Positions 44,815 to 55,146 are shown, counted from the stretch's first letter. The stretch is 64,000 bases of DNA from Streptomyces sp. SCL15-4 (GCF_033366695.1 NZ_JAOBTQ010000001.1:2232001-2296000); one strand, 5' to 3'. Notes: generated from the sequence alone by a model not told the origin. Numbers and translations: made by a program.

Positions 44815-46704
44815 TCAGGGCGTGTAGACGGTGGGCCGGGGCGCGGTGGGCATGTTGGCGCCGAGGAAGAAGCTCGGGTGCGGCGGCTGGTTGTAGGCGG
44901 TGTTCTGCCAGGCCAGGGCCGTACGGTACTGGGTGTCGTGGAGCAGCGTGGTGATCCTGGTGCCGGTCTGGTACGGCGTCGAGTAGATCCGCAGGGCCCG
45001 GTTGTCGGCGGTCCGCCAGACGACCTCCTCGCGCCAGTCGCCGAGGAGGTCCCCGGACAGCGCGGGTGTGGACTTGGTGCCGTTGTTCGAGGAGACGCCG
45101 GAGCCGGTCAGCAGGCGGGTGTCGCCGGAGGTGCCGTACTTGTCGATGTGGGTGCCGTCGAGGAGTTCGCGGACGGTGTCGCCGTCCCACCACGACAGGA
45201 AGTTGACGCTGGACGGTTCCCGGCCGAGGGAGGCGCCGGTCGCGGAGCGCAGGGTGGTGTCGGAGGCCGACCACGCCTCGGCGCCCGGACTGCCGGCGTA
45301 GATGTCACCGGCGACGCCCCGGCCGTTGTCGGAGCCCGAGGCGGTCTGCCACAGGATCTGACCGGTGCGCGCGTCGGCCATCCAGGAGCCCGGCTTGCCC
45401 GAGTCCTCGTCCACCTTGAAGTACTCCAGGCCCGGCCGGGAGGGATCGAGGTCGCCGAGGTGCGCCGCGTCGCCGTGACCCATCCGGGTGGTCCACAGGC
45501 CGGCGCCGTTGTCGTCCACGGTCATCGCGCCGTAGACGATCTCGTCCTTGCCGTCGCCGTCCACGTCCGCGACGGACAGCGCGTGGTTGCCCTGACCGTC
45601 GTATCCCTTGCCGGAGTTGGTGGAGGAGTTGGTGTCGAAGGTCCAGCGGCGGGTGAACTGGCCGCCCCGCCAGTCCCAGGCGGCGATGACGGTACGGGTG
45701 TAGTAGCCGCGCGCCATGATCAGGGAGGGACGGGCGCCGTCCAGATAGGCGGTGCCGGCGAGGAAGCGGTCGACGCGGTTGCCGTAGGAGTCGCCCCAGG
45801 AGGAGACCGTGCCGCGCGCCGGGACGTAGTCGACGCTCTGCATCGCCTTGCCGGTCTGCCCGTTGAACATGGTCAGGTACTCGGGGCCGGACAGGACGTA
45901 GCCGCTGGAGTTGCGGTGGTCGGCCGAGGCGTCGCCGATGACCGCGCCGGTGCCGTCCCGGGTGCCGTCGGCGGTCTTCATCGCCACCTCGGCCTTGCCG
46001 TCGCCGTCGTAGTCGTACACCTGGAACTGCGTGTAGTGGGCGCCGGAGCGGATGTTGCGGCCCAGGTCGACGCGCCACAGGCGGGTGCCGTCCAGCCGTA
46101 TGCCGTCGACGTAGGTGTTGCCGGTGTAGCCGGACTGGGAGTTGTCCTTGGCGTTGGTCGGCTGCCACTTCAGGACCAGGTCGAGCCGGCCGTCACCGTC
46201 GAGGTCGCCGGCGCTGGCGTCGTTGGCCTCGTAGGTGTACGCCACTCCGTCCGGGGTGGTGCCGCCGGCCGGCGGTGAGATCGGTACGTCGAGATAGCCG
46301 GGCCGGAACTGGAGCGCGTGCTCCGAGGCGGCCTGCTCGGTGCCGCCCACCACCGCGCGCACCGTGTAGTCGGCCGAGTCGGGCGCACCGGAGTCGAAGT
46401 AGTTCGTCGAGGCGGTCACGGGCGAGGAGTTGAGCTTGGTGCCGCCGCGGTAGACGTTGAACGCCACGTCGTTCGGATCGGTGGCGAGCCAGCGCCAGGA
46501 CACCAGGTTGCCGCTGCTGGTGTGGACGCTGGTCAGGCCCCGGTCGAGGCGTTCCACCTGCCGGGCGGTCGCCGCGTGCGCGGTCTGCGGCAGTCCGGCG
46601 AGCGCGGTGGCGGCCAGCGCGGCGGCGGACAGGCCGACGGTGAGCCGGTGTCCCGTGCTCCGGGAGCGCCGTGGGGTGCGGGCGAGCGGGTGTGCGTCGG
46701 TCAC
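44815..46704 (-). CDS. Secreted rhamnogalacturonan endolyase, PL11 family
   Basis: 629 residues. An Arg-rich N-region and hydrophobic core (LTVGLSAAALAATALAG) end in AHA (about residue 44), a Sec signal peptide. After it comes a fibronectin-like beta segment, then an eight-bladed beta-propeller catalytic domain with repeated calcium-binding DxDGDG motifs (DLDGDGRLD, DYDGDGKAE, DVDGDGKDE), typical of YesW/YesX-type lyases. It cleaves the rhamnose-galacturonate backbone of pectin rhamnogalacturonan I by beta-elimination outside the cell. It is divergent from a CE12-like esterase, with LacI-type operators in the shared promoter region, so the two form a pectin-induced unit. It carries no carbohydrate-binding module. 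Confidence 0.93.
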   Translation of the reverse strand: MTDAHPLARTPRRSRSTGHRLTVGLSAAALAATALAGLPQTAHAATARQVERLDRGLTSVHTSSGNLVSWRWLATDPNDVAFNVYRGGTKLNSSPVTASTNYFDSGAPDSADYTVRAVVGGTEQAASEHALQFRPGYLDVPISPPAGGTTPDGVAYTYEANDASAGDLDGDGRLDLVLKWQPTNAKDNSQSGYTGNTYVDGIRLDGTRLWRVDLGRNIRSGAHYTQFQVYDYDGDGKAEVAMKTADGTRDGTGAVIGDASADHRNSSGYVLSGPEYLTMFNGQTGKAMQSVDYVPARGTVSSWGDSYGNRVDRFLAGTAYLDGARPSLIMARGYYTRTVIAAWDWRGGQFTRRWTFDTNSSTNSGKGYDGQGNHALSVADVDGDGKDEIVYGAMTVDDNGAGLWTTRMGHGDAAHLGDLDPSRPGLEYFKVDEDSGKPGSWMADARTGQILWQTASGSDNGRGVAGDIYAGSPGAEAWSASDTTLRSATGASLGREPSSVNFLSWWDGDTVRELLDGTHIDKYGTSGDTRLLTGSGVSSNNGTKSTPALSGDLLGDWREEVVWRTADNRALRIYSTPYQTGTRITTLLHDTQYRTALAWQNTAYNQPPHPSFFLGANMPTAPRPTVYTP

Positions 46705-46726
46705 GATGACCTCCGGGGGATGACTA

Positions 46727-46740
46727 TGGGAACGCTCCCA
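46727..46740. promoter_or_regulatory. LacI-family operator upstream of the PL11 gene
   Basis: TGGGAACGCTCCCA is a 14-bp near-perfect palindrome matching the TGGGAGCGCTCCCA-type operators of streptomycete LacI/CebR-like sugar repressors. It begins 22 bases upstream of the PL11 start codon, where bound repressor would block expression. Confidence 0.75.
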
Positions 46741-46890
46741 CGGCGTGTGAGGTTAAAGACGCCCTGATGCCCGGTCAAGGATTCTGTCAGGGTTCGTGTT
46801 CGGCAATGTTGAGATCCGTGTTTTTCTCTCGCAACCTGATTGACAGTCAGGAGGGCCGTCGGGAAACTGCGTGATACGCCAGGGATTTCG

Positions 46891-46904
46891 CGGGAGCGAT
46901 CCCC
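46891..46904. promoter_or_regulatory. Second LacI-like operator in the PL11/CE12 divergent region
   Basis: CGGGAGCGATCCCC keeps the GGGAGCG-TCCC core of the LacI-type box and lies 164 bases from the first box, on the side serving the esterase gene. It is a weaker match, but its position supports shared control of both genes. Confidence 0.45.
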
Positions 46905-47079
46905 GTCGGTCCGCGGCGCGGCACCCGGACTCCCGTACGCCGGCTCGCGCCCCGCTCACCGCCCCCACCCCCCACCTTCCGGGAGCGTTCACACAACCCC
47001 TTCGGGCCGCGCCCTGTCCTCACGCCCCGCTCAGGTCGCTCACCCGTCGCTCCCCTGTCGGTCAAGGAGGCCCGCCCTC

Positions 47080-47985
47080 ATGCCCGTTGCGTCCCCGCAC
47101 GCCCGCACACCGGAAGAGCCCGAGACTCCCGTGAAGACATTACGGACCCTCATCACGACCGTCCTGATGCTGGCCCTGTCGGTCCTGGGCACCGGCTTCG
47201 CCTCGGCGGCCGACGGCCCCGGGCCCCGCTGCGCGAGCAGCCACCGCACCACGACGACGTCCACGGCCTCGCCGGTCACGGTCTGGCTGGCCGGCGACTC
47301 CACCATGGCCAATCCCAGCGGCCGTTGCCCGGTCGGCTGGGGCAGCCAGTTCGGCACTCTGTTCGACGGCGAGGTGACCGTCAGGAACCAGGCGGTGGCC
47401 GGCCGCTCCATCCAGACCTGGCTGTACGAGTCGAACGTGAGCGGCACCATGGGCTCCGACGGCGAGTGCGTCCTCAACTCCACGTCGTACTCGGTCCGTT
47501 GGGAGGCGATGCTGGACGCGACCACCGGGATGAAGGCCGGCGACTACCTGTTCATCCAGTTCGGCATCAACGACTCCTCCCGCACCTGCCCCCGGCACGT
47601 CGGCACGGCCCGCTACCAGCAGCTGCTGACCACGATGGCGCGAGCCGCACTGGCCCGGGGCGCGCACCCGGTACTGCTCACCCCGGTCGCCGCGATCACC
47701 TGTTCCGGCAGCACGGCGACGAAGAACCGCGGCTTCGTCACGGAGACGTACTCCGCCGGAACGGCCACCGGAGCGCCGGTCGTCGACCTCCAGTCGCTCA
47801 GCGTCTCGCTCTACAACAGCCTGCGCTTCTGCCCGGACAACGGCGACTACGGCTCGGGCCCCGTGGGTGCCTTCTTCTGCGAGGACCACACCCACTTCGA
47901 GACGTACGGCGCCCAGCGCGTCGCGGGCCTGGTGGCGGCCGACGTACGCCGCCAGAACCTGCCGCTGGCCACACACCTGAAGTGA
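47080..47985 (+). CDS. Secreted SGNH esterase, rhamnogalacturonan acetylesterase-like (CE12)
   Basis: 301 residues from ATG 47080, chosen because AAGGAGG stands 9 bases upstream. The frame is open further upstream, and a GTG at 47131 is a weaker option. The signal peptide has the core LITTVLMLALSVLGTGF and cleavage near ASA|A (43/44). SGNH blocks: GDST (Ser74), the Gly in VAGRS, FGIND (161-165) and the terminal DxxH in DHTH (Asp269/His272). It removes acetyl groups from rhamnogalacturonan so the divergently encoded PL11 lyase can cut it. Several Cys residues fit an extracellular protein. A strong hairpin follows the stop. Confidence 0.9.
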   Translation: MPVASPHARTPEEPETPVKTLRTLITTVLMLALSVLGTGFASAADGPGPRCASSHRTTTTSTASPVTVWLAGDSTMANPSGRCPVGWGSQFGTLFDGEVTVRNQAVAGRSIQTWLYESNVSGTMGSDGECVLNSTSYSVRWEAMLDATTGMKAGDYLFIQFGINDSSRTCPRHVGTARYQQLLTTMARAALARGAHPVLLTPVAAITCSGSTATKNRGFVTETYSAGTATGAPVVDLQSLSVSLYNSLRFCPDNGDYGSGPVGAFFCEDHTHFETYGAQRVAGLVAADVRRQNLPLATHLK

Positions 47986-47986
47986 C

Positions 47987-48024
47987 CGCGGGAGGCGTGC
48001 CGTCCCGACGGCACGCCTCCCGCG
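47987..48024. terminator. Long perfect hairpin between the CE12-like gene and the DUF397 gene
   Basis: An 18-bp perfect inverted repeat (47987-48004 / 48007-48024) with a 2-base spacer begins 2 bases after the esterase stop and ends 4 bases before the convergent DUF397 gene's stop. It should terminate both transcripts. Confidence 0.8.
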
Positions 48025-48028
48025 CGCC

Positions 48029-48214
48029 TCAGCTTCCGGCCGCGTACCGCACGAACCGCGCCCAGCCGTCCCGGCCGACGGCGAAGTCCGGACGCGTGAC
48101 GTCCTTGGAGTCGCGCACGTGCACGGCCTGCGCGGTGACGGCGACTTCAACGCAGTCGTCGCCCGAGCTACCGCTATAGCTTGACTTGAACCAGGCGAGT
48201 TCGGTCGTGCTCAT
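48029..48214 (-). CDS. DUF397 domain protein
   Basis: 61 residues covering the whole DUF397 domain (WFKSSYSGSSGDDCVEVA, VHVRDSKD, and F-x-x-F near the end). These small actinobacterial proteins are partners of XRE/DUF5753 regulators, as in the WhiJ and AbaA-type loci that modulate development and antibiotic production. Its ATG overlaps the stop of the regulator gene as ATGA, indicating translational coupling and a stoichiometric partner. Confidence 0.92.
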   Translation of the reverse strand: MSTTELAWFKSSYSGSSGDDCVEVAVTAQAVHVRDSKDVTRPDFAVGRDGWARFVRYAAGS

Positions 48215-49080
48215 AGCTCTCCTCGCAGTCGCTCCAACAGGGCCCGTGAGAGTGTGGGGTTCAGGGCCTGCGACCGCAGTGTGTCATAGCGCTGGTAGAG
48301 AAGCCTCACGTCTCTCGGGTCGGCGATCAACCGGCCGTTCTCCTGCCCCTCCGAGTACGCCATTCGCCGCCCCTGAGAGGTCTCCAGCAACCGCAGAGGA
48401 CCATCCATGCATGAGTGGCACTCGGCATTGATCGACATGATCTGCAGCGTCACGTTACGGGGCGCCGTGCAGTCCAGCACGTGCTCCAACTGCGCGCGCA
48501 TCACCTCAACACCGCCCAGCTTCCGTCGGAAGACGTGCTCCTCGACAATGAAGTGGAACGGCACGGTCGGCCGCTCGTACAGCATTCTCTGCCGGTCCAA
48601 GCGAGCCGCAACCTGCGCCTCCAACTGGTCATCGGTCAGCAGGGGAATCCGATTCTCGAACAGTGCCCTCGCATAGCCCTCCGACTGCAAAAGTCCCGGA
48701 ACCAACCGGCACTCATACGTGCACAGGCTCACCGCGACCCTCTCCAGCTTGGCCCAGCGCCGGAACCAGGCCGCAAGCCCCGCCTCTCCTCGCGTCAGGA
48801 ACTTCGCGGCCCTGCGGAGCGCGCCCGTGTTGCCCGATGCCTCCTCCGCCCGCTCCACGAAGGACTCGTCAGGCATCCTCCTGCCCAACTCCACCGACTC
48901 CACGGTGTGTTTGGAGAACTGGACCAGCCTGCCGAACTCCTCCCTGCTCAACCCCGCGTGCTCGCGCAGGGCCTGGACGACCGCTCCGAAGGTCCGCAGA
49001 CTGTCGGAGGGATCGGGTTCCCGCTCCGCCTCGCAGACCGTAAGGTCGTCGTCGTTCTCGCTCGCGCCGCCGTCTGTCAT
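48211..49080 (-). CDS. XRE-family regulator with DUF5753 domain (WhiJ-like)
   Basis: 289 residues. An N-terminal helix-turn-helix (about 30-85; LSREEFGRLVQFSKHTVESVELGRRMP) is followed by the long DUF5753 ligand/partner domain found in hundreds of paralogous Streptomyces regulators. GGAGGT lies 8 bases before the ATG. It overlaps the DUF397 gene downstream and is divergent from an ATP-binding anti-sigma-like protein. This three-gene arrangement is characteristic of whiJ/abaA-type loci. DNA target and signal are unknown. Confidence 0.93.
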   Translation of the reverse strand: MTDGGASENDDDLTVCEAEREPDPSDSLRTFGAVVQALREHAGLSREEFGRLVQFSKHTVESVELGRRMPDESFVERAEEASGNTGALRRAAKFLTRGEAGLAAWFRRWAKLERVAVSLCTYECRLVPGLLQSEGYARALFENRIPLLTDDQLEAQVAARLDRQRMLYERPTVPFHFIVEEHVFRRKLGGVEVMRAQLEHVLDCTAPRNVTLQIMSINAECHSCMDGPLRLLETSQGRRMAYSEGQENGRLIADPRDVRLLYQRYDTLRSQALNPTLSRALLERLRGEL

Positions 49081-49247
49081 CCGCGGCCACCTCCAGGTCC
49101 GTACGTACCGTGCTGAGCCCCCGCGCTCGACGGCACCCAGAGTGACGGCAGGGATTGCGTACTGTCTACCGAATGTGCCCGTACGCTGACAGAGCGTACG
49201 AGGTGCGCCTCTGGATCAACGCCGCGCGCGCCCGCCACGGTGATCCC

Positions 49248-49715
49248 ATGAACCCCACAACCCCCCAACTCCCCAGTGCAGCCGCACATTCGTTCTCCCA
49301 GCTGCTGTCCTCCACGCGCCGGGGCGCCCGCCTGGCCAGACTGCTCGCCGCCGGAGAACTGCGCGCCTGGGGAGTGTCACCGAGCGTCATCGACCGCGCG
49401 GAGCACATCGTCGCCGAACTCGCCGCGAACGCGGCCCTGCACGGCCGGGTGCCAGGACGGAGCTTCCGGCTCGCGCTGGCCCTCGATGTCACCGCCGGGA
49501 CCCTGCGCATCGCGGTCAGCGACGCACGCGGCGACCGGCTGCCCGCACCCGCGAGGACGGCCCGGCCCGAGGAGGCGGAGTCGGGCCGCGGCCTGCTCCT
49601 CGTCACCGCGCTCGCCGACCGGTGGGACACCGCGCCGTACCCGCCGTCCGGCAAGACGGTGTGGGCCGAGCTGGACGTCGTCCTCCACAACCGAACACCG
49701 AGGCCGGGCCGGTGA
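49248..49715 (+). CDS. ATP-binding protein, anti-sigma-factor-like HATPase (GHKL)
   Basis: 155 residues from ATG 49248; the frame is open back to a TTG at 49155, but homology starts after 49248. The GHKL N-box is ELAANAALHG (Glu57, Asn61), a G1-type DARGDRLP follows, and the G2 box is SGRGLLLVTALADRW. It is a stand-alone SpoIIAB/RsbW-like kinase domain of the kind encoded beside DUF397/XRE pairs. A role in partner switching is inferred; no cognate sigma factor or anti-anti-sigma gene is present here. Confidence 0.85.
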   Translation: MNPTTPQLPSAAAHSFSQLLSSTRRGARLARLLAAGELRAWGVSPSVIDRAEHIVAELAANAALHGRVPGRSFRLALALDVTAGTLRIAVSDARGDRLPAPARTARPEEAESGRGLLLVTALADRWDTAPYPPSGKTVWAELDVVLHNRTPRPGR

Positions 49716-49794
49716 ACCGCCGGGACCTGGGTACCCGCGTCTGCGAGACGGAAATACCGCATGCCATGCACAGCACGTCTGGAAGGTGATCACC

Positions 49795-50223
49795 GTGTCC
49801 AGTACGCAGCCCCACTACGAGGCAGGCCATCAGGCGCACGGGTCCGAACCGGTGGGCGAGCTGGTCCAGCGGGCCTCGCAGCAGCTGACCGAGCTGGTGC
49901 GGGGGGAGCTGCGCCTGGCGCAGGCGGAAATGAAGGAAAAAGGCAAGCGCTACGGCAAGGGCGGCGGGCTGTTCGGCGGCGCCGGGCTGGTCGGGTTCCT
50001 GATGCTCCAGGCCCTGGTCGCCACCGTGATCGCGGCTCTGGCCGTGGCGCTGCCGGTGTGGGCCGCGGCCCTGATCGTCACCGCCGTGCTCGGTGTGATC
50101 GCCGGGGTGATGGCGCTGACCGGGAAGAAGCAGATCGCCGAGGCCGCGCCGCCCGCACCGCAGCAGACGATCGAGAACGTGAAGGCCGACGTGGCCGAGA
50201 TCAAGGAGAGTGCGCACCGATGA
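49795..50223 (+). CDS. Putative holin-like/DUF1469 membrane protein
   Basis: 142 residues from GTG 49795, with GGAAGG 8 bases upstream. An N-terminal amphipathic stretch (VGELVQRASQQLTELVRGEL) precedes two membrane helices (about 55-80 and 85-108) and a charged cytoplasmic tail. This is the actinobacterial phage-holin-superfamily III / DUF1469 architecture. It overlaps the following DUF3618 gene as ATGA, a pairing common in Actinobacteria and thought to act in envelope maintenance or stress. Lytic function is not implied. Confidence 0.85.
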   Translation: MSSTQPHYEAGHQAHGSEPVGELVQRASQQLTELVRGELRLAQAEMKEKGKRYGKGGGLFGGAGLVGFLMLQALVATVIAALAVALPVWAAALIVTAVLGVIAGVMALTGKKQIAEAAPPAPQQTIENVKADVAEIKESAHR

Positions 50224-50684
50224 CCCAGCCGCCCCACGACGAGCCCACCGCCGCCGGCCCCGAGGAACTGCGCGAGCAGGTCGAGCAGACCCGCCACGAG
50301 CTGGGCGAGACGGTCGAGGCACTCGCGGCGAAGACCGATGTCAAGGCCCGCGCTCAGGAGAAGGCCGCCGACGTCAAGGAGCAAGCCGCAGCGAAGGCCG
50401 CCGATGTGAAGGAGCAGGCCGCCGCGAAGGCCGCGCAGCTGAAGGACAAGGCCGGCGGCCTCGCGCACCAGGCGCAGCCCCTCATCAAGGACAAGGCGAC
50501 CCGCGTGGCCGACCAGACCCGCGACAAGGCCGCTCAGGCGGGCCGGCTGTGGCAGGAAAAGGCTCCGGAGCCGGTACGGCAGACCACCGCCCGCACCGCA
50601 CGCTGGACCCGCGACAACCGCGCCCTGCTGCTCGCCGGCGGCACGGCACTCGTACTGTGGCTGGCGTGCCGCCGCAAGAGGTAG
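50220..50684 (+). CDS. DUF3618 domain protein with helical repeats and a C-terminal anchor
   Basis: 154 residues. The DUF3618 core (EELREQVEQTRHELGETVEALAAKTDVKAR) leads into heptad-like Ala/Lys repeats (KAADVKEQAAAK twice, KAAQLKDKAGG) resembling LEA-type amphipathic helices, then one C-terminal hydrophobic helix (LLLAGGTALVLWLAC) before a basic end. Probably a tail-anchored envelope protein made with the holin-like partner it overlaps. Confidence 0.87.
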   Translation: MTQPPHDEPTAAGPEELREQVEQTRHELGETVEALAAKTDVKARAQEKAADVKEQAAAKAADVKEQAAAKAAQLKDKAGGLAHQAQPLIKDKATRVADQTRDKAAQAGRLWQEKAPEPVRQTTARTARWTRDNRALLLAGGTALVLWLACRRKR

Positions 50685-50697
50685 CCGGAGAGGTGTG

Positions 50698-51192
50698 CTA
50701 CTTCCGCTTGACCGGCGGGCAGGTGCCGGTCTCCGCGCCGATGGAGTTGATCTCGGCGTTGGAACGCACGTCACCCGCGTAGTTGAGCTGGTCCGTGCAC
50801 TTCTTGTCGTCGGACGCCGGCTTCTGCACCGGCGGACACGTACCCGTCTCCGCGCCGATGGAGTTGATCTCGGCGTTGGAACGCGGGTCGCCGGCGTAGT
50901 CGATGCGGTCCGTGCACTTCATGGCGGACTTGACGGGCGCGCCCGACGATGTGCCCTCAGCGGGGGCGGACTTGTCGGACGCGCCCGACGACGTTCCGGG
51001 CGCGCCCGACGGCTTGCCCTCCGTCGTGCCGGACTGCGGGCTGCTCGTGGCCTTGGCCGTAGCCGTAGCCGTCGAGTTGCTCGCGGAAGCGGAAGGGGAC
51101 GTGTCGGCGTCGCCGTCGTTGCTGCACGCCGTCAGCGCCAGGCCGAGGGCCACGGCGGTCAGGGTCAGTGCGGAGATCTTCCGAGTGCGCAT
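50698..51192 (-). CDS. Lipoprotein with a duplicated 30-residue C-terminal unit
   Basis: 164 residues from ATG 51192. A lipoprotein signal peptide (LTLTAVALGLALTAC) gives the lipidated Cys. A Ser/Thr/Ala-rich low-complexity stalk follows, then two nearly identical units that begin CTD, contain YAGD-RSNAEINSIGAETG and end TCPPV. Each unit has a pair of Cys that could form a disulfide. No enzymatic motif is visible; a surface-exposed binding or wall-spanning role is only a guess. It is convergent with the DUF3618 gene 13 bases away. Confidence 0.8.
   Translation of the reverse strand: MRTRKISALTLTAVALGLALTACSNDGDADTSPSASASNSTATATAKATSSPQSGTTEGKPSGAPGTSSGASDKSAPAEGTSSGAPVKSAMKCTDRIDYAGDPRSNAEINSIGAETGTCPPVQKPASDDKKCTDQLNYAGDVRSNAEINSIGAETGTCPPVKRK
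50710..50799 (-). repeat. Lipoprotein repeat unit 2 (30 codons)
   Basis: Second copy of the Cys-to-Pro-Pro-Val unit. The central block SNAEINSIGAETGTCPPV is identical to unit 1 at protein level and almost identical in DNA. Confidence 0.9.
50827..50916 (-). repeat. Lipoprotein repeat unit 1 (30 codons)
   Basis: First copy, separated from unit 2 by nine codons (QKPASDDKK). Confidence 0.9.
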
Positions 51193-51412
51193 GCTGGTGT
51201 CCGTCCTCTGTCTGCTGGCGAGCGATCCGGGCGACTGTTCACCCGGGTGGCTTTCTGCCCTCTTTGATAGTCGGCGAGGTTGCCTGCGTTGCCTCTCGAT
51301 CGCGCTCAAGACACGTTCGTGACATGACGGCGACGGCATCGCGACGTACTCCCGGCCGGAGCTAAGAGGCGCGATACGCTGCGCGGGAGCTGACCCGGCA
51401 AAGGAGCGGTGT

Positions 51413-52450
51413 ATGTACGCCCAGGGACATCGAGCGCGGCAGAGCGCACAGGACGAGGACCGGCGGGCGCCCGCGCACGCGCCGCGTCCGGGCGCCCGTG
51501 CGCCGGCCCCCGGGACGCTGCTCCACCTCCAGCGCACCGCCGGCAACGCCGCGGCCGTCCGGGCCCTCGCCCCCGTGGTGCAGCGGGTCGCGGTGACCGA
51601 CCCGAACTCCAGGCAGTCCGTGGAGACCAGCGGCCTCTCCCCCGAGCAGCGCGTCGTCCTCGCCACCCAACTCCTGCGGGCCAAGAAGACCAAGGAACTG
51701 GAACGCCTGCGCACCGCGCACCCCGACGAGCGGGACAGCCTGTCCGAACAGGCGCTGCGCGCCATCATGCCCCGCTACCGGGACGTCCACCCGGAATCCG
51801 AGGGCGAGTCGGAGAGCGAGGACCCCAACGTCTTCTACCGCACGCTCCGCCCCGAGGAACTGCCGCTGCGCAACGGCCTGCGCCCGCCGGTCGGCCACGA
51901 CGTCACCAAGTCCGCCGCCGATCACATCCGCGCCGGCAGCAGGGCCAAGGTCAAGTCGTCCTGGGTCTCCTTCACCCGCAGCCTCAAGACGGCCGCGGCC
52001 TGGGCCGCGGAGAACGAGTCGCGCATCGCCAAGGTGAAGCTGCCCGACGGAGCCAGGGTCGTGGAGGGCAGGGTCTACGACACCACCGACCCCGAGCAGC
52101 TCGCGGCCGTCTTCGGCGACAGCGGCGGCAGCGCGGAGAACTTCGCCAAGGCGTCCCAGGAAGTCGTGGTGAAGGGCGGACTCGGCGCGGAGGCCGTGCT
52201 CCAGGTCTTCAAGGCCAAGTACCTCACTCCCGAGCAGTACGAGCAGTACAAGACGGGAGCCGCCACGGACTCCGATCTCTACGCCGTGGTGCGCACCCGC
52301 GCGAAGGTGACCGAGAAGAAGCAGAAGCTGGCGCCGAAGCCCATCGGCATCTACAACCACCAGGAGACGGAACTCGCCGCTCCCAAGCGCAAGGACCGGG
52401 ATCGCACCCCGGACGAGGACCGCGGCAGCCGCGCCCGGCTCACCGCCTGA
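51413..52450 (+). CDS. Putative secreted/injected effector with an ADP-ribosyltransferase-like domain
   Basis: 345 residues from ATG 51413, with AAGGAG 6 bases upstream. No signal peptide. Residues 1-60 are Arg/Pro/Ala-rich and contain LLHLQRTAGNAAAVRAL (36-52), a motif common at the front of DUF4157-type proteins linked to contractile injection systems. Residues 140-270 resemble the R-S-E class of ADP-ribosyltransferases: Arg143 in VFYRTL, the S-x-T of WVSFTRS (Ser186/Thr188) with a preceding HIRAGS, and KASQEVVVKGG with Glu250 in the position of the (Q/E)xE catalytic Glu. A basic tail follows. It has its own terminator and no neighbour that looks like an immunity gene. The fold assignment is my reading of motifs, not a database match. 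Confidence 0.55.
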   Translation: MYAQGHRARQSAQDEDRRAPAHAPRPGARAPAPGTLLHLQRTAGNAAAVRALAPVVQRVAVTDPNSRQSVETSGLSPEQRVVLATQLLRAKKTKELERLRTAHPDERDSLSEQALRAIMPRYRDVHPESEGESESEDPNVFYRTLRPEELPLRNGLRPPVGHDVTKSAADHIRAGSRAKVKSSWVSFTRSLKTAAAWAAENESRIAKVKLPDGARVVEGRVYDTTDPEQLAAVFGDSGGSAENFAKASQEVVVKGGLGAEAVLQVFKAKYLTPEQYEQYKTGAATDSDLYAVVRTRAKVTEKKQKLAPKPIGIYNHQETELAAPKRKDRDRTPDEDRGSRARLTA

Positions 52451-52473
52451 GGCACGGCAACGCGACGGACGAG

Positions 52474-52506
52474 AGGAACCCCGGCCGCCGTACGGCCGGG
52501 GTTCCT
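52474..52506 (+). terminator. Strong intrinsic terminator after the putative effector gene
   Basis: 14-bp perfect stem (AGGAACCCCGGCCG at 52474-52487; complement at 52493-52506), 5-base loop, followed by TTTGC. It also lies downstream of the convergent GH62 gene. Confidence 0.85.
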
Positions 52507-52556
52507 TTGCGGTGGTGCGTGTCGGTCAGCGGGCGCGATCAGCCACGCCGGGAGGG

Positions 52557-54462
<1,906 letters not shown>

Positions 54463-55146
54463 CTACGCGGGAACCAGCACCGGCTTCGCCGGGAGCCCAC
54501 CGTTCTTCTCACAGCGCAGTTCCTTGGCCATGGCCAGCGCGAAGGAGTGGGCCACGGTCGCGTAGGCGTTCTTCAACGCCTTGATGTCGGCCTCGGGTGG
54601 CTTCGGCATGCTCCAGCGCCGCACGCTGACGGAGATGTGGGCCGGGCCCCCCACTTCGCTGAGCCTGGGGCTCCGGCACGCGAAAAAGACGTGCGCGTTG
54701 TTCTCCGCCGCCACGGTCCGCTCCCCCATCTTCAGCACGGTGAATTCCGGGTCCGGAGTGCCCGTCGGAGCGCCTCCTTCCAGCTGCCAGGTGATTCTGA
54801 GCTGAAAATCCGGCGTGCCGACGGGCATGAAGACACGGCAGAGGTCCCCGTGATCCAAGAACCCCTCGCCAAGGTCCGCCGCGGACTGCGCGACGCTGTA
54901 CTCCTTCGCCGATGCCTCGAACCGTGACGACCCCGTGATCACCTTCAATGCCTTGGCCGCGTCGGCGGACACGGCCTCACCACCGCACAGTCGTGTCCCC
55001 ACGACCGCCTTGTAGTTCTCCGGGAGATGATCGTCATCTCCGTCCCCTCCGCAACCGGTGGCTCCGAGAAACAGCGAGCCGGCCACGGCCGCGGAGAGGA
55101 GCCCTCCGTGTACCGACCTACGATTGATCACTGTCCGCATCCTCAC
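54463..55146 (-). CDS. Putative lipoprotein, third gene of a WXG100-like operon
   Basis: 227 residues from GTG 55146 (ATG 55140 is an alternative). The N-terminus has two or three Arg, a hydrophobic core (LLSAAVAGSLFLGATG) and a lipobox Cys32 followed by an acidic GGDGDDD stretch. The remaining ~190 residues look globular, with scattered Cys (RLCGG, DLCRVFM, FFACRSP, ELRCEKN), and match no family I recognise. It begins 13 bases after the 785-residue protein, so it belongs to that operon and may act at the membrane with it. Confidence 0.8.
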   Translation of the reverse strand: MRMRTVINRRSVHGGLLSAAVAGSLFLGATGCGGDGDDDHLPENYKAVVGTRLCGGEAVSADAAKALKVITGSSRFEASAKEYSVAQSAADLGEGFLDHGDLCRVFMPVGTPDFQLRITWQLEGGAPTGTPDPEFTVLKMGERTVAAENNAHVFFACRSPRLSEVGGPAHISVSVRRWSMPKPPEADIKALKNAYATVAHSFALAMAKELRCEKNGGLPAKPVLVPA

